64,000 nucleotides of DNA, taken from positions 107,138-171,137 of the forward strand of contig NZ_LMOU01000001.1 of the NCBI RefSeq assembly GCF_001423615.1, written 5' to 3'. The notes beneath the pieces were generated by a model. It worked only from the letters and a program-made list of their open reading frames with translations. It was not told the origin of the DNA and ran no database searches. This stretch comes from Microbacterium sp. Leaf159 (lineage in GTDB: Bacteria > Actinomycetota > Actinomycetes > Actinomycetales > Microbacteriaceae). How positions within the stretch are numbered: position 1 is the first letter of the stretch; each line of letters starts with the position of its first letter. The translations under genes and the position numbers were made by a program. This document shows, piece after piece, positions 16,637 through 28,104 of this stretch.

Positions 16637-16642
16637 TAGACT
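16637..16642 (+). promoter_or_regulatory. -10 box of a leaderless uvrA transcript
   Basis: TAGACT ends six bases before GTG 16649. There is no ribosome site upstream of the GTG. Confidence 0.6.
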
Positions 16643-16648
16643 TGATCA

Positions 16649-19537
16649 GTGCCTATCGTCCCGGTTGCAACCCCAGGAAAACTCAGTGTTCGCGGTGCCC
16701 GCGTCCACAATCTCAAGAACGTCGACATCGACATCCCACGCGACTCTCTCGTCGTGTTCACCGGCCTGTCCGGATCGGGAAAGTCCAGTCTCGCGTTCGA
16801 CACGATCTTCGCCGAAGGGCAGCGTCGCTACGTCGAATCGCTGAGCGCCTACGCGCGGCAGTTCCTCGGCCAGGTCGATCGACCGGACGTCGACTTCATC
16901 GAGGGGCTGAGCCCTGCGGTGTCGATCGACCAGAAGTCGACCAACCGCAACCCGCGGTCGACGGTCGGCACGATCACCGAGATCTACGACTACATGCGCC
17001 TGCTCTGGGCCCGCATCGGCATCCCGCACTGCCCCGAGTGTGGAGAGCGCATCCAGCGCCAGACCGTTCAGCAGATCGCCGACCAGCTCATGGAGCTGCC
17101 TGAGCGCACCCGCTACCAGATCGTCGCGCCCATCGTCTCGCAGAAGAAGGGCGAGTTCGTCGACCTCTTCCGTGAGCTCGGGGCCAAGGGGTACTCGCGC
17201 GCGATCGTCGACGGCGACCTGATCCAGCTCGCCGAGCCGCCCACGCTCAAGAAGAGCTACAAGCATGACATCGCGGTCGTCGTCGACCGTCTCGTGGCAG
17301 CTGACGACATCCTCGGTCGCGTCACCGACTCGGTCGAGACCGCACTCGGGCTGGCCGGTGGCGTGGTGCAGGTGAACTTCGTCGACGAAGAGGGCGACGA
17401 CGCCTGGCAGTCGTTCTCCGAGAAGCTCGCATGCCCGAACGGGCACGCGCTCTCGCTCACCGAGATCGAGCCGCGCACCTTCTCGTTCAACGCGCCGTTC
17501 GGCGCCTGCCCGGCCTGCTCGGGACTCGGCACGCGCATGTCTGTCGACATCGACCTGATGCTCGGCGACGAAGAGCTATCGATCCGCGAGGGTGCGATCG
17601 TCCCGTGGACCACGCAGGGCAAGGGGCTCTTCCAGTACTACGAGCGACTGCTCGAGGGTCTGGCCGACGACCTCAAGTTCTCGCTCGACACTCCGTGGCA
17701 GGACCTCAGGGTCGACGTGCAGGACGCGATCCTCCGCGGCGACAACTACAAGGTCACCGTCAAGTTCAAGAACCGGTACGGGCGCGAGATGCGCTACGCC
17801 TCCGGCTTCGAGGGCGTCGTCCCCTACATCGAGCGGCAGTACGCGCAGGCCGAGTCCGACACGCAGCGTTCGCGCTGGGGCGAGTACCTCCGCGAGGTGC
17901 CGTGCCCGGTGTGCGACGGCAACAGGCTCAAGCCCGAGGTGCTCGCGGTGCAGGTGCACGGTCACTCGATCGCCGAGGTGTCGCACCTCAGCCTCGCCGA
18001 TGCCCGTTCTTTCATGGAGACGCTGACGCTCACCGATCGTGAGGCCAAGATCGCGGCACAGGTGCTGCGCGAGATCCGCCTGCGACTCGACTTCCTGCTG
18101 CAGGTCGGTCTGTCCTACCTCAACCTCAGCCGCTCGGCCGGTTCGCTCTCCGGCGGCGAGGCTCAGCGCATCCGATTGGCCACCCAGATCGGATCCGGGC
18201 TCACCGGCGTGCTCTACGTACTCGACGAGCCCTCGATCGGCCTCCACCAGCGCGACAACCGGCGCCTGATCGACACTCTGCTCAAGCTCCGCGATCTGGG
18301 CAACACGCTCATCGTCGTCGAGCACGATGAAGAGACCATCGAGGCGGCCGACTGGGTCGTCGACATCGGCCCCGGCGCCGGCGTGAACGGCGGCGAGGTC
18401 GTGCACTCCGGGCCGTATTCGGCTCTGCTCGACGCGCCGGACTCGATGACGGGGGAGTACCTTTCCGGTCGTCGCGAGATCCCCACCCCCGCGAAGCGTC
18501 GCAAGCTCGACAAGAAGCGCATGCTGAGCGTCGTCGGCGCCCGCGAGAACAACCTCAAGAACGTGAGTGTCAACTTCCCGCTCGGCGTCCTGACGGCCGT
18601 CACGGGCGTGTCCGGATCGGGCAAGTCGTCGCTGGTCAACGACATCCTCTACCAGGTGCTCGCGTCACGGCTCAACGGTGCGCGCACCGTGCCCGGAAAG
18701 CACACGAGAGTCTCGGGGCTCGACAACCTCGACAAGGTCGTGCACGTCGACCAGGCGCCGATCGGCCGCACCCCGCGCTCCAACCCCGCGACCTACACCG
18801 GTGTGTTCGATCGCATCCGCTCGCTGTTCAGCGAGACGCCCGAGGCGAAGGTCCGCGGCTACCAGCCAGGGCGCTTCAGCTTCAACGTCAAGGGCGGTCG
18901 CTGCGAGGCGTGCTCGGGAGACGGCACGATCAAGATCGAGATGAACTTCCTCCCCGACGTGTACGTCGACTGCGAGGTGTGCCATGGCAAGCGCTACAAC
19001 CGCGACACGCTCTCGGTGCACTACAAGGGCAAGAACATCGCCGAGGTGCTCGAGATGCCGATCGCAGAGGCCGCGGAGTTCTTCGAGCCCATCCAGGCCA
19101 TCCACCGGTACATGAAGACCCTCGTCGACGTGGGCCTGGGGTACGTGCGTCTCGGTCAGTCGGCGACGACTCTCTCCGGCGGTGAGGCGCAGCGCGTCAA
19201 GCTCGCCACCGAGCTCCAGCGCCGCAGCAACGGTCGCAGCATCTACGTGCTCGACGAGCCGACGACCGGTCTGCACTTCGAAGATGTGCGCAAGCTGCTC
19301 GAGGTGCTCAACGGTCTTGTCGACAAGGGCAACACGGTGATCGTCATCGAGCACAACCTCGATGTGATCAAGTCCGCGGACTGGGTCATCGATCTCGGAC
19401 CGGAGGGCGGTTCCGGTGGTGGTGAGATTCTGGCGACCGGCACTCCCGAGCAGATCGCCAGGGTCGAGGACAGCCACACAGGTCAGTTCCTCGCCGAGAT
19501 CCTGGGTGAGGGGCGCGCCGCGAAGAAGGCCAGCTGA
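16649..19537 (+). CDS. uvrA: UvrABC excision nuclease subunit A
   Basis: Damage-recognising ATPase of nucleotide excision repair (962 aa) with two ABC-type ATPase domains. First Walker [10 protein letters not shown] is near residues 39-47; second GVSGSGKSS is at ~651-659. The signature motifs [12 protein letters not shown] and [12 protein letters not shown] are both intact. The C-terminal zinc module (CEACSGDG ... [10 protein letters not shown]) is complete. In the first zinc module the leading pair reads CPNG rather than CxxC, with CPAC later, so that site looks degenerate. GTG 16649 lies six bases from a -10 box. The stop shares a base with the uvrC ATG, so uvrA and uvrC form one operon. 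Confidence 0.97.
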   Translation: MPIVPVATPGKLSVRGARVHNLKNVDIDIPRDSLVVFTGLSGSGKSSLAFDTIFAEGQRRYVESLSAYARQFLGQVDRPDVDFIEGLSPAVSIDQKSTNRNPRSTVGTITEIYDYMRLLWARIGIPHCPECGERIQRQTVQQIADQLMELPERTRYQIVAPIVSQKKGEFVDLFRELGAKGYSRAIVDGDLIQLAEPPTLKKSYKHDIAVVVDRLVAADDILGRVTDSVETALGLAGGVVQVNFVDEEGDDAWQSFSEKLACPNGHALSLTEIEPRTFSFNAPFGACPACSGLGTRMSVDIDLMLGDEELSIREGAIVPWTTQGKGLFQYYERLLEGLADDLKFSLDTPWQDLRVDVQDAILRGDNYKVTVKFKNRYGREMRYASGFEGVVPYIERQYAQAESDTQRSRWGEYLREVPCPVCDGNRLKPEVLAVQVHGHSIAEVSHLSLADARSFMETLTLTDREAKIAAQVLREIRLRLDFLLQVGLSYLNLSRSAGSLSGGEAQRIRLATQIGSGLTGVLYVLDEPSIGLHQRDNRRLIDTLLKLRDLGNTLIVVEHDEETIEAADWVVDIGPGAGVNGGEVVHSGPYSALLDAPDSMTGEYLSGRREIPTPAKRRKLDKKRMLSVVGARENNLKNVSVNFPLGVLTAVTGVSGSGKSSLVNDILYQVLASRLNGARTVPGKHTRVSGLDNLDKVVHVDQAPIGRTPRSNPATYTGVFDRIRSLFSETPEAKVRGYQPGRFSFNVKGGRCEACSGDGTIKIEMNFLPDVYVDCEVCHGKRYNRDTLSVHYKGKNIAEVLEMPIAEAAEFFEPIQAIHRYMKTLVDVGLGYVRLGQSATTLSGGEAQRVKLATELQRRSNGRSIYVLDEPTTGLHFEDVRKLLEVLNGLVDKGNTVIVIEHNLDVIKSADWVIDLGPEGGSGGGEILATGTPEQIARVEDSHTGQFLAEILGEGRAAKKAS

Positions 19538-21453
19538 TGGCCGACGTGCTGCCGTACAAGCCGAGGGCCGGTGAGATTCCGACCAACCCCGGCGTGTACC
19601 GGTTCCGCGACGCCGACGGCCGCGTGCTCTACGTGGGCAAGGCCAAGAACCTGCGTCAGCGCCTGTCGAACTATTTCGCGCCCCTGCGCACGCTGCACGA
19701 GCGCACTCGGCGGATGGTGACCACGGCCTCGTCTGTCGAGTGGACGGTCGTGTCGACCGACGTCGATTCGCTGCAGCTGGAGTACATGTGGATCAAGGAG
19801 TTCGATCCGCCCTTCAACGTGCGGTACAAAGACGACAAGTCGTATCCGTTCATGGCGGTCACCCTGGGAGATGAGGCCCCTCGGGTGATCGTCACCCGGA
19901 ATCGCAAGATCCCCGGTGCGCGATACTTCGGCCCCTATCCCAAGGTCTGGGCGGTGCACGAGACGATCGATCTGATGGTCAAGGCCTTTCCCATCCGCAC
20001 CTGCAGCGACTCGAGCTACAAGCGGGCGATGCAGACGGGGCGACCGTGCTTCCCGGGGCAGATCGGCAAGTGCGGTGGGCCGTGCTCGATGACCGTCACC
20101 ATCGAAGAACACCGCGCGATGGTCGACGACTTCGTCGCGTTCATGGCCGGCGGTGACGAGCGGTTCACGCGCGAGCTGACCACCAGGATGCTCGCGGCAT
20201 CCGCGGCGATGGACTACGAGGCCGCGGCCAAGTACCGAGACAAGCTCTCGGCGATCGAGGCCGTGCTCGGAAAGAGCGCGCTGGTGCTGGCGACCGACGA
20301 GGACGCGGATCTGTTCGGCATCGCGGAAGACGAGCTCGCGGCCGCCGTGCAGCACTTCGTGATCCGTGGTGGACGCGTGCGCGGTGTCCGCGCGATGACG
20401 ATCGAGAAGGAGATCGACATCTCCGGCGCCGAGCTCGTCGACCAGGTGCTGCAGCGCGCCTACGGCGATGCGCAGGACGTGCCTCGGCGCATCCTGGTGC
20501 CTTCGCTTCCCGATGACGCGGCCGAACTCGAGGTGTGGCTGCGGGAGCGACGGGGCAAGAAGGTCGAGATCGCGGTCGCCCAGCGCGGTCAGCGCGCCGA
20601 CCTGATGCGCACGGCGACCCTCAATGCCCAGCAGGCGCTGATCCGCTACAAGACCCGACGCACGAGCGACTACGTCGCGCGCACCCAGGCCCTGACCGAC
20701 CTGCAGGATGCGCTCGGTCTGACCGAAGCGCCCCTGCGCATCGAATGCTTCGACATCTCGCACCTCGGCGGCACCAACGTGGTCGCCTCGATGGTCGTCT
20801 TCGAAGACGGTCTTCCGCGCAAGGACCAGTACCGATCGTTCAACATCCCCGAGACGACCGACGACACCGACTCGATGTACCAGGTGCTCCGTCGGCGCCT
20901 CGCATATCTCGATCGCCCGGAGGAGGCCGACGAGCCTGCAGCGGTCGTGGCGGTCGCCGGCGAGACCGACGACGGCCTGGAGGAGGTCGTCGTCGAGGTC
21001 AAGCGCAAACCGCGGTTCGCCTATCCGCCCCAGTTGCTGCTCGTCGACGGCGGTCAGCCGCAGGTCGAGGCGGCAGCGCGGGCCCTTCGCGACGCCGGGC
21101 ACACCGAGATCGCTGTGTGCGGCATCGCGAAGCGGCTCGAGGAGATCTGGCTTCCCGGCGAGGACTTCCCGGTCATCCTGCCGCGCACCAGCGAGTCCCT
21201 CTACCTGCTCCAGCGGTTGCGCGATGAGGCCCACCGCTTCGCGATCACGCATCAGCGCAAGCGACGCAGGAACGACATCTCGTCGGTGCTCTCCGAGGTC
21301 CCAGGTCTCGGCGCATCCCGGATCAAGGTCCTCCTCAAGCACTTCGGATCCGTCACGGCACTCCGGGCTGCGGCGCCAGGAGAGATCGAAGAGGTGCAGG
21401 GGATCGGCCCCGTGCTGGCTCAGAACATCCATACGCATCTCTCCACTCGCTAG
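19537..21453 (+). CDS. uvrC: UvrABC excision nuclease subunit C
   Basis: Incision nuclease of nucleotide excision repair (638 aa). The N-terminal GIY-YIG domain (NPGVYRF ... [18 protein letters not shown], ~residues 14-50) makes the 3' cut. A UVR domain that contacts UvrB follows at ~205-240 ([15 protein letters not shown]). The RNase H-like domain that makes the 5' cut contains [11 protein letters not shown] and [11 protein letters not shown]. The C-terminal tandem helix-hairpin-helix is [19 protein letters not shown]. Translation is coupled to uvrA through the TGATG junction. rapZ and whiA follow, the usual actinobacterial order. Confidence 0.97.
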   Translation: MADVLPYKPRAGEIPTNPGVYRFRDADGRVLYVGKAKNLRQRLSNYFAPLRTLHERTRRMVTTASSVEWTVVSTDVDSLQLEYMWIKEFDPPFNVRYKDDKSYPFMAVTLGDEAPRVIVTRNRKIPGARYFGPYPKVWAVHETIDLMVKAFPIRTCSDSSYKRAMQTGRPCFPGQIGKCGGPCSMTVTIEEHRAMVDDFVAFMAGGDERFTRELTTRMLAASAAMDYEAAAKYRDKLSAIEAVLGKSALVLATDEDADLFGIAEDELAAAVQHFVIRGGRVRGVRAMTIEKEIDISGAELVDQVLQRAYGDAQDVPRRILVPSLPDDAAELEVWLRERRGKKVEIAVAQRGQRADLMRTATLNAQQALIRYKTRRTSDYVARTQALTDLQDALGLTEAPLRIECFDISHLGGTNVVASMVVFEDGLPRKDQYRSFNIPETTDDTDSMYQVLRRRLAYLDRPEEADEPAAVVAVAGETDDGLEEVVVEVKRKPRFAYPPQLLLVDGGQPQVEAAARALRDAGHTEIAVCGIAKRLEEIWLPGEDFPVILPRTSESLYLLQRLRDEAHRFAITHQRKRRRNDISSVLSEVPGLGASRIKVLLKHFGSVTALRAAAPGEIEEVQGIGPVLAQNIHTHLSTR

Positions 21454-21456
21454 GCT
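21451..21456 (+). promoter_or_regulatory. Possible -10 box for rapZ
   Basis: TAGGCT overlaps the uvrC stop. A ribosome site AAGGAG (21473-21478) precedes the rapZ ATG by five bases, so this would be a leadered transcript. Confidence 0.35.
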
Positions 21457-21483
21457 GGTGCATGCGGGGGAGAAGGAGTAACC

Positions 21484-22356
21484 ATGGCTGACGGGGAAAA
21501 GGGCGAGTTCCTCATCGTCACGGGCATGTCGGGCGCTGGACGCACGACGGTAGCGAACGCACTCGAGGATCTCGGCTGGTATGTCGTCGACAACCTGCCA
21601 CCGCAGATCCTGCGCCCGCTGCTCGACCTCACCGACATGGGCGGCACCGCGCTGCCCAAGGTCGCCGCGGTGGTCGATGTCCGAGGACGCAATCTCTTCG
21701 ACGACTTTCCCGGAGTCGCTCGGGCACTGCGATCACGCGGGTCCGTCCGGGTGCTGTTTCTCGACGCCTCCGACGACGTGCTCGTCCGGCGGTTCGAGTC
21801 GGTGCGCCGACCGCAACCGCTCCAGGGAGACGGCACGCTGCTCGACGGCATCCGCATCGAGCGTCATAAACTCGCTCCGATCAGGGAATCCGCCGATCTG
21901 GTCATCGACACATCTGCCCTCAACATCCATCAGCTCGCCACTCAGGTCTCGGATCTGTTCTCAGAAGAGGGCGCTGCTCGCCATCGCGTGACGCTGATGA
22001 GCTTCGGTTTCAAGTACGGACTGCCGACGGACGTCGATCTGGTCGCCGACATGCGATTCCTCCCCAACCCGTTCTGGAACGAGGAGCTGCGCGGACTCAC
22101 CGGCAAGGACGAGCCCGTCAGAGATTATGTGCTGTCCCGCGAGGGCGCCACCGAGTTCCTCGACGCCTATACGGCGGCTCTCACACCGGTGCTCGAGGGG
22201 TATCAGCGCGAGAACAAGAGCCACTCGACGATCGCGATCGGCTGCACCGGCGGCAAGCACCGCTCGGTCGCCATGGTGGAGGAGCTGGCTCGTCGGCTCG
22301 CCGCCTTCCCCGGCGTGGCCGTGAACGTGCGTCATCGGGACCTCGGCAGGGAATAG
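21484..22356 (+). CDS. rapZ: RapZ (YvcJ) family nucleotide-binding protein
   Basis: P-loop protein of the RapZ/YvcJ family (290 aa). The Walker A-like motif is GMSGAGRTT (residues 14-22), where Arg replaces the usual Lys, as is normal in this family. The C-terminal domain contains [25 protein letters not shown] and [17 protein letters not shown], the conserved binding site that in E. coli RapZ senses glucosamine-6-phosphate. The target in actinobacteria is unknown. Position between uvrC and whiA is highly conserved in Gram-positives. AAGGAG five bases upstream supports ATG 21484. Confidence 0.94.
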   Translation: MADGEKGEFLIVTGMSGAGRTTVANALEDLGWYVVDNLPPQILRPLLDLTDMGGTALPKVAAVVDVRGRNLFDDFPGVARALRSRGSVRVLFLDASDDVLVRRFESVRRPQPLQGDGTLLDGIRIERHKLAPIRESADLVIDTSALNIHQLATQVSDLFSEEGAARHRVTLMSFGFKYGLPTDVDLVADMRFLPNPFWNEELRGLTGKDEPVRDYVLSREGATEFLDAYTAALTPVLEGYQRENKSHSTIAIGCTGGKHRSVAMVEELARRLAAFPGVAVNVRHRDLGRE

Positions 22357-22374
22357 CAGGAGCCTCCGTCAGAG

Positions 22375-22380
22375 TAGGCT
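22375..22380 (+). promoter_or_regulatory. -10 box ahead of whiA
   Basis: TAGGCT lies 44 bases before the whiA GTG. A GAGGAG ribosome site (22415-22420) precedes the GTG by four bases. Confidence 0.45.
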
Positions 22381-22424
22381 GGAGGTTTGCGTCGCGATCC
22401 GGCGCGTGAGCGTAGAGGAGTGTC

Positions 22425-23402
22425 GTGGCACTAACCACCGACGTCAAGGCTGAGCTGGTCAGCATCCGTAATGCACCCCCGACGGTGCGTGTGGCGGAGG
22501 TCACCTCGATCCTCCGGTTCGCCGGCGGACTGCACTCCATCGCCGGGCGGGTCGCCGTCGAAGCAGAGGTGGATGCCGAGATCCTCGCGCAGCGCGTCGC
22601 TCGCGACCTCGCCGAGATCTACGGTGTTCGGCCCGAGATCGCGCAGGTGCAGTCCAGCACGGCGAACGACGGCGCCCGCTGGGCCGTCAGGGTCATCGCG
22701 TCGGGCGAGACGCTCGCTCGCCAGACCGGGCTGCTCGACCAGCGTCGTCGCCCCGTCCGCGGCCTGCCCAACCGCCTGACCACCGGGTCTCGCGCCGAGA
22801 TCGCAGGCCTCTGGCGAGGTGCGTTCCTCGCCGCAGGAACCCTCAGCGAGCCGGGCCGATCGGCCATGCTCGAGGTCGCGTGCCCCTCGTCCGAAGCGGC
22901 CATGGCTCTCGTGGGTGCCGCGCACCGTCTCGGTGTGGCTGCGAAGGCACGCGAGGTGCGCGGCATGCCGCGCGTCGTGGTCCGTGAGGGTGAGGCGATC
23001 CGCACGATCCTCAGCGAGATGGGCGCGCAGAAGACCGCCGTCACGTGGGAGGAGATGCGCCAGCGCCGCGAGGTCCGCGCGGGTGTCAACCGTCTCGTGA
23101 ACTTCGACGATGCGAACCTGCGTCGTTCCGCGCAGGCTGCCGTCGCCGCCTGCGCCCGGGTCGAGCGAGCGCTCGAGATCCTCGCCGACGAGGTGCCCGA
23201 CCACCTCAAGATCGCCGGGGAGCTCCGTCTCGCGCACCGCGACGCGAGCCTTGACGAGCTGGGTCACCACGCCGACCCGCCCATGACCAAGGATGCCGTC
23301 GCCGGACGCATCCGTCGTCTTCTGGCCATGGCTGACAAGCGTGCGCAGCAGGAGGGCATCCCGGGCACCGAGGCCGCGGTGCCCGCAGGCCTCGACGTCT
23401 GA
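22425..23402 (+). CDS. whiA: DNA-binding protein WhiA
   Basis: Transcription factor with a LAGLIDADG-like N-terminal domain joined to a C-terminal helix-turn-helix (325 aa). In Streptomyces it partners WhiB to control sporulation septation; in non-sporulating actinobacteria it is kept for cell-division control. Typical segments are [12 protein letters not shown] at the N-terminus, [14 protein letters not shown] in the middle, and [20 protein letters not shown] with [14 protein letters not shown] at the C-terminal HTH. Start GTG 22425 has GAGGAG close upstream. A terminator follows at 23420-23453. Confidence 0.96.
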   Translation: MALTTDVKAELVSIRNAPPTVRVAEVTSILRFAGGLHSIAGRVAVEAEVDAEILAQRVARDLAEIYGVRPEIAQVQSSTANDGARWAVRVIASGETLARQTGLLDQRRRPVRGLPNRLTTGSRAEIAGLWRGAFLAAGTLSEPGRSAMLEVACPSSEAAMALVGAAHRLGVAAKAREVRGMPRVVVREGEAIRTILSEMGAQKTAVTWEEMRQRREVRAGVNRLVNFDDANLRRSAQAAVAACARVERALEILADEVPDHLKIAGELRLAHRDASLDELGHHADPPMTKDAVAGRIRRLLAMADKRAQQEGIPGTEAAVPAGLDV

Positions 23403-23419
23403 GCGCTTCCGTCGACATG

Positions 23420-23453
23420 AGCGAGGCGATCCCTGTCAAGGGGTCGCCTCGCT
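23420..23453 (+). terminator. Terminator after whiA
   Basis: A 14-bp stem (one G-T pair) with a six-base loop at 23434-23439, starting 17 bases after the whiA stop. Confidence 0.7.
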
Positions 23454-23499
23454 TCGTCATATGGGGGAAGGATCAGGGTCGGCGACACGTTGTCGTCAC

Positions 23500-23505
23500 T
23501 AGGAT
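23500..23505 (+). promoter_or_regulatory. -10 box for sod
   Basis: TAGGAT, 84 bases before the sod ATG; the long leader between them (23512-23589) holds no obvious hairpin or regulatory motif that I can name. Confidence 0.4.
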
Positions 23506-23589
23506 GAGTTAAGTCCGCTCTACGCCGCACCTCGGCGGCGCAGAGGATCGGCAAGCGCCGCGGCGCGGCGCGGATTGGATGAAAGCGAC

Positions 23590-24216
23590 ATGGCGATTTA
23601 CACGCTCCCCGACCTTCCCTACGACTTCGCAGCCCTCGAGCCGCACATCAGCGGCAAGATCATGGAGCTGCACCATGACAAGCACCACGCGACCTACGTC
23701 GCCGGCGCGAACACCGCCCTCGAGCAGCTCGCCGAGGCCCGTGACAGCGGCAACCTCGCCAACGTGAACAAGCTCGAGAAGGACCTCGCGTTCAACCTCG
23801 GCGGTCACGTCAACCACTCGATCTTCTGGACGAACCTGTCGCCGACCGGCGGCGGACAGCCCGAAGGCGAGCTCAAGGCCGCGATCGACGAGTTTTTCGG
23901 CTCGTTCGAGAAGTTCCAGGCGCACTTCACCGCCAACGCCCTCGGCATCCAGGGCTCCGGCTGGTCGGTGCTCAGCTGGGATTCGATCGGGCAGCGCCTG
24001 ATCATCCAGCAGCTGTTCGACCAGCAGTCGAACACCGCAGCGGGCACCGTGCCGCTGTTCCAGCTCGACATGTGGGAGCACGCCTTCTACCTCGACTACC
24101 TCAACGTGAAGGCCGACTACGTCAAGGCCGCGTGGAACATCGCCAACTGGGAGAACGTCGCTCAGCGCTTCGAGGCAGCCCGCGAGAAGACGAACGGCCT
24201 GCTGGTACTGTCGTAA
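23590..24216 (+). CDS. sodA: Superoxide dismutase (Fe/Mn family)
   Basis: Converts superoxide to hydrogen peroxide and oxygen (208 aa, cytoplasmic; no signal peptide). The four metal ligands are in place: His in MELHHDKHHATYV, His in GGHVNHSIFW, and Asp and His in LDMWEHAFYLDY. Gly-rich GSGWSVL and the C-terminal NWENVAQRFEAA are typical. Whether Fe or Mn is used cannot be settled from sequence alone, though the QxxNTAAGTVPLF region resembles Mn-type enzymes. ATG 23590 is used rather than the upstream TTG. It lies between whiA and the glycolytic operon as a single-gene unit with terminators on both sides. Confidence 0.95.
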   Translation: MAIYTLPDLPYDFAALEPHISGKIMELHHDKHHATYVAGANTALEQLAEARDSGNLANVNKLEKDLAFNLGGHVNHSIFWTNLSPTGGGQPEGELKAAIDEFFGSFEKFQAHFTANALGIQGSGWSVLSWDSIGQRLIIQQLFDQQSNTAAGTVPLFQLDMWEHAFYLDYLNVKADYVKAAWNIANWENVAQRFEAAREKTNGLLVLS

Positions 24217-24223
24217 TCGGGTC

Positions 24224-24255
24224 GCGTCCCGACGGGCCTAGTCTCGTCGGGACGC
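24224..24255 (+). terminator. Hairpin after sod
   Basis: Eleven perfect pairs (24224-24234 with 24245-24255) around a ten-base loop, eight bases after the sod stop. No T run. Confidence 0.6.
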
Positions 24256-24331
24256 CATCTCAGCCAAAAACCCCCGCGCACCGCGCACGCACGATTGCTG
24301 CGCACAGCGCACGAGAAACAGGGAGACCTGA

Positions 24332-25342
<1,011 letters not shown>

Positions 25343-25352
25343 GACATCTCCC

Positions 25353-26567
25353 ATGACTCTGCGCACCCTGGATTCACTGGGTTCGCTCGAGGGCAAGCGC
25401 GTCATCGTCCGTTGTGATCTCAACGTCCCCCTGCGGGATGGGATCATCACGGACGATGGCCGTGTCCGCGCCTCGTTGCCGACCCTCAATGCACTGATCA
25501 ACGCGGGCGCCCGCGTCGTCGTGTGCTCGCACCTCGGACGACCCGACGGTGCGCCCGACCCGCAGTACAGCCTCGCGCCGGTCGCCCAGCGACTGTCCGA
25601 GCTGCTCGGCAAGCCGGTCGCGTTCGCTCGCGACACCGTCGGCGAGTCGGCGCAGGAGGCAGTCGCCTCGCTCGAGGACGGCGGCATCGTCGTCATCGAG
25701 AACCTGCGGTTTAACCCGGGGGAGACCTCGAAGGACGACGCCGAGCGCGGCGCCTTCGCGGCTCAGCTCGCAGAACTCGGAGACGTCCTCGTCTCCGACG
25801 GATTCGGTGTCGTGCACCGCAAGCAGGCAAGCGTCTACGACCTCGCCCAGCTGCTGCCGTCGGCCGCCGGTCTGCTCATCGCGGCAGAGCTCGACGTGCT
25901 CGATCGCCTCACCGAGAACCCCGAGCGCCCGTACGCGGTCGTGCTCGGTGGGTCGAAGGTGAGCGACAAGCTCGGCGTCATCTCGCATCTGCTCCCGCGC
26001 GTCGACCGCATCCTCGTCGGCGGCGGGATGCTGTTCACCTTCCTCAAGGCACAGGGCCACGCCGTGGCATCCAGCCTCCTCGAAGAGGATCAGCTCGAGA
26101 CCGTCCGCGGCTACATCGCCGAGGCCGAGAAGCGCGGCGTGGAGCTCGTGCTCCCGACCGACGTGGTGGTCGCATCCTCGTTCTCGGCCGACGCCGAGCA
26201 CGAGGTCACGGCAGCCGATGCCATCGAGAGCACCGCTTTCGGTGCATCGGGCATCGGCCTGGACATCGGTCCGGACACGGCCGCTCGGTTCGCCGAGGTC
26301 ATCCGCGGGTCCAAGACCGTGTTCTGGAACGGCCCGATGGGCGTGTTCGAGTTCCCGGCCTTCGCGGGCGGCACCAAGGCCGTCGCGCAGGCGCTCACCG
26401 AGGTCGACGGTCTCAGTGTCGTCGGCGGTGGCGACTCGGCTGCGGCCGTGCGTCAGCTCGGCTTCACCGACGACCAGTTCGGTCACATCTCGACCGGCGG
26501 CGGCGCCAGCCTCGAGTTCCTCGAGGGAAAGAAACTACCCGGCCTGGAGGTGCTCGGATGGGCCTGA
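25353..26567 (+). CDS. pgk: Phosphoglycerate kinase
   Basis: Transfers phosphate from 1,3-bisphosphoglycerate to ADP (404 aa). The substrate-binding signature [15 protein letters not shown] is read as [13 protein letters not shown] near residues 14-26, with HLGRPDG downstream. The hinge and nucleotide domain carry [31 protein letters not shown] and the C-terminal [14 protein letters not shown] with [14 protein letters not shown]. All canonical parts are present. Its 3' end overlaps the start of tpiA by ten bases. Confidence 0.97.
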   Translation: MTLRTLDSLGSLEGKRVIVRCDLNVPLRDGIITDDGRVRASLPTLNALINAGARVVVCSHLGRPDGAPDPQYSLAPVAQRLSELLGKPVAFARDTVGESAQEAVASLEDGGIVVIENLRFNPGETSKDDAERGAFAAQLAELGDVLVSDGFGVVHRKQASVYDLAQLLPSAAGLLIAAELDVLDRLTENPERPYAVVLGGSKVSDKLGVISHLLPRVDRILVGGGMLFTFLKAQGHAVASSLLEEDQLETVRGYIAEAEKRGVELVLPTDVVVASSFSADAEHEVTAADAIESTAFGASGIGLDIGPDTAARFAEVIRGSKTVFWNGPMGVFEFPAFAGGTKAVAQALTEVDGLSVVGGGDSAAAVRQLGFTDDQFGHISTGGGASLEFLEGKKLPGLEVLGWA

Positions 26568-27349
26568 ACGCCCGTACCCCGCTGATCGCGGGAAACTGGA
26601 AGATGAATCTCGACCACCTGCAGGCGGTCGCATTCGTGCAGAAGCTGCATTGGACGCTCAAGGACGCCAAGCACGAGGACGGCTCGGTCGAGGTCGCGGT
26701 GTTCCCGCCCTTCACCGACATCCGCAGCGTGCAGACGCTGATCGACGCGGACAAGATCCCGTTCGCGCTCGGCGCGCAGGACATCTCGGCACACGATTCC
26801 GGTGCATACACCGGTGAGGTGTCGGGAGCGTTCCTCGCGAAGCTCGACGCGAAGTACGTCATCATCGGCCATTCGGAGCGCCGCGAGTACCACGCGGAAT
26901 CCGACGAGGTCGTCGCAGCGAAGACGAAGGCCGCGCTCAAGCACGGCCTCTCGCCGGTGATCTGCGTGGGCGAGACCGCGGAGGATCTCGAGAAGTTCGG
27001 CGCGAGCGCGGTTCCGGCCGGACAGCTCGAGGCTGCTCTGCAGGGGCTCTCCAAGGATGCCGACATCGTCGTGGCGTACGAGCCGGTCTGGGCCATCGGC
27101 TCCGGCCAGGCAGCGACGCCGCAGCAGGCGCAGGATGTCTGCGCTGCGCTGCGCACGGTGATCGCCAAGGTCCTCGGTGACGACGCTGCGGCGCGCACCC
27201 GGATCCTGTACGGCGGATCGGTCAAGTCGGCGAACATCGCGAGCTACATGCGTGAGCCCGATGTCGACGGCGCACTCGTCGGAGGCGCGAGCCTCGTGGT
27301 CGACGAATTCGCCGCGATCATCCGGTTCGAGAAGCACGTCGGCGTGTGA
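26558..27349 (+). CDS. tpiA: Triosephosphate isomerase
   Basis: Interconverts dihydroxyacetone phosphate and glyceraldehyde-3-phosphate (263 aa, TIM barrel). Active-site residues are in place: Lys in AGNWKMNL, His in VIIGHSERR and Glu in [12 protein letters not shown]; loop [10 protein letters not shown] binds the phosphate. The ATG lies within the last codons of pgk, so translation is coupled. A GC-rich hairpin follows immediately, but the downstream secG-rbpA pair has its own promoter. Confidence 0.97.
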   Translation: MGLNARTPLIAGNWKMNLDHLQAVAFVQKLHWTLKDAKHEDGSVEVAVFPPFTDIRSVQTLIDADKIPFALGAQDISAHDSGAYTGEVSGAFLAKLDAKYVIIGHSERREYHAESDEVVAAKTKAALKHGLSPVICVGETAEDLEKFGASAVPAGQLEAALQGLSKDADIVVAYEPVWAIGSGQAATPQQAQDVCAALRTVIAKVLGDDAAARTRILYGGSVKSANIASYMREPDVDGALVGGASLVVDEFAAIIRFEKHVGV

Positions 27350-27353
27350 GTGT

Positions 27354-27373
27354 GGCGGGGCTCCGGCCCCGCC
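27354..27373 (+). terminator. Hairpin after tpiA
   Basis: Eight perfect G-C pairs with a TCCG loop (27362-27365), four bases after the tpiA stop. Confidence 0.6.
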
Positions 27374-27379
27374 GCACCG

Positions 27380-27385
27380 TATACT
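27380..27385 (+). promoter_or_regulatory. -10 box for secG-rbpA
   Basis: TATACT, a consensus actinobacterial -10, 45 bases before the secG GTG. Confidence 0.55.
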
Positions 27386-27430
27386 TGACCGTTACCGGGG
27401 CAATCCTGCCCCAGCGAAAGGCTCTTCCTC

Positions 27431-27679
27431 GTGGAAATTCTCGAGTTCGTCCTGCAGGTGGTGCTGGGCATAACCAGCGTCCTGCTGACTCTCCTCATCC
27501 TCCTCCACAAGGGTCGCGGTGGCGGCCTGTCCGACATGTTCGGTGGCGGAATGACGTCGGCTGTGGGCTCGTCGGGTCTCGCTGAGCGCAATCTCAATCG
27601 TTTCACCGTGATCCTCGCTCTGGCGTGGTTCGTGTCGATCGTCGCGCTCGGTCTCATCACGAAGTTCGAGGTGATCTGA
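27431..27679 (+). CDS. secG: Preprotein translocase subunit SecG
   Basis: Small SecYEG component (82 aa) with two membrane helices: FVLQVVLGITSVLLTLLIL at the N-terminus and a C-terminal helix (FTVILALAWFVSIVALGLIT). The cytoplasmic loop between them, HKGRGGGLSDMFGGGM, is the family hallmark. The start is GTG 27431, 8 bases after GAAAGG. Placement right after tpiA is conserved in Gram-positives. Its stop overlaps the ATG of rbpA. Confidence 0.93.
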   Translation: MEILEFVLQVVLGITSVLLTLLILLHKGRGGGLSDMFGGGMTSAVGSSGLAERNLNRFTVILALAWFVSIVALGLITKFEVI

Positions 27680-28032
27680 TGGCTACCGGCGGCAATGCGA
27701 TCCGAGGGACCCGTGTCGGTTCCGGCCCCATGGGCGAGCAGGACCACGGCTACCACGCCGACCGCATCGCGGTGTCCTACTGGGACGGTCTCGGCAACGA
27801 GACGGTCCGCTACTTCGCGGCGGGTCTTCCTGAAGAGGAGATCCCCGAGACCATCGACCACCCGCAGTCCGGGCTGCCTGCCGGGCGTGACAAGGCCAAC
27901 CCGCCTGCGCTCGCGAAGGCGGAGCCGTACAAGACGCACCTCGCGTACGTGAAGGAGCGTCGTACCGACGAGGAAGCCGTCCAGCTTCTCGAAGACGCGC
28001 TCACCCAGCTGCGTGAGCGTCGGGGCCAGTGA
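27679..28032 (+). CDS. rbpA: RNA polymerase-binding protein RbpA, lacking zinc cysteines
   Basis: Actinobacterial transcription factor (117 aa) that binds RNA polymerase and principal sigma factors and stabilises open promoter complexes. The N-terminal AIRGTRVGSGPMGE and the C-terminal sigma-interaction helix (EPYKTHLAYVKERRTDEEA) are clear. In the central RbpA core domain the usual metal-binding cysteines are missing: the protein contains no Cys at all, and the segment expected to read CPxCG is HPQSGLPAG. This is a real difference from mycobacterial and Streptomyces RbpA. ATG 27679 overlaps the secG stop, so the two genes are coupled. Confidence 0.92.
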   Translation: MATGGNAIRGTRVGSGPMGEQDHGYHADRIAVSYWDGLGNETVRYFAAGLPEEEIPETIDHPQSGLPAGRDKANPPALAKAEPYKTHLAYVKERRTDEEAVQLLEDALTQLRERRGQ

Positions 28033-28050
28033 CCTCGATCTGATCTCAGA

Positions 28051-28087
28051 GAAGAAGCCGTCGCGATCTGATCGCGACGGCTTCTTC
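28051..28087. terminator. Bidirectional terminator, rbpA / HExxH protein gene
   Basis: Seventeen perfect pairs (28051-28067 with 28071-28087), placed between two convergent genes; one strand starts GAAGAAG and the other ends CTTCTTC. Confidence 0.85.
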
Positions 28088-28104
28088 CGTATCCGGCGGC
28101 GGTC

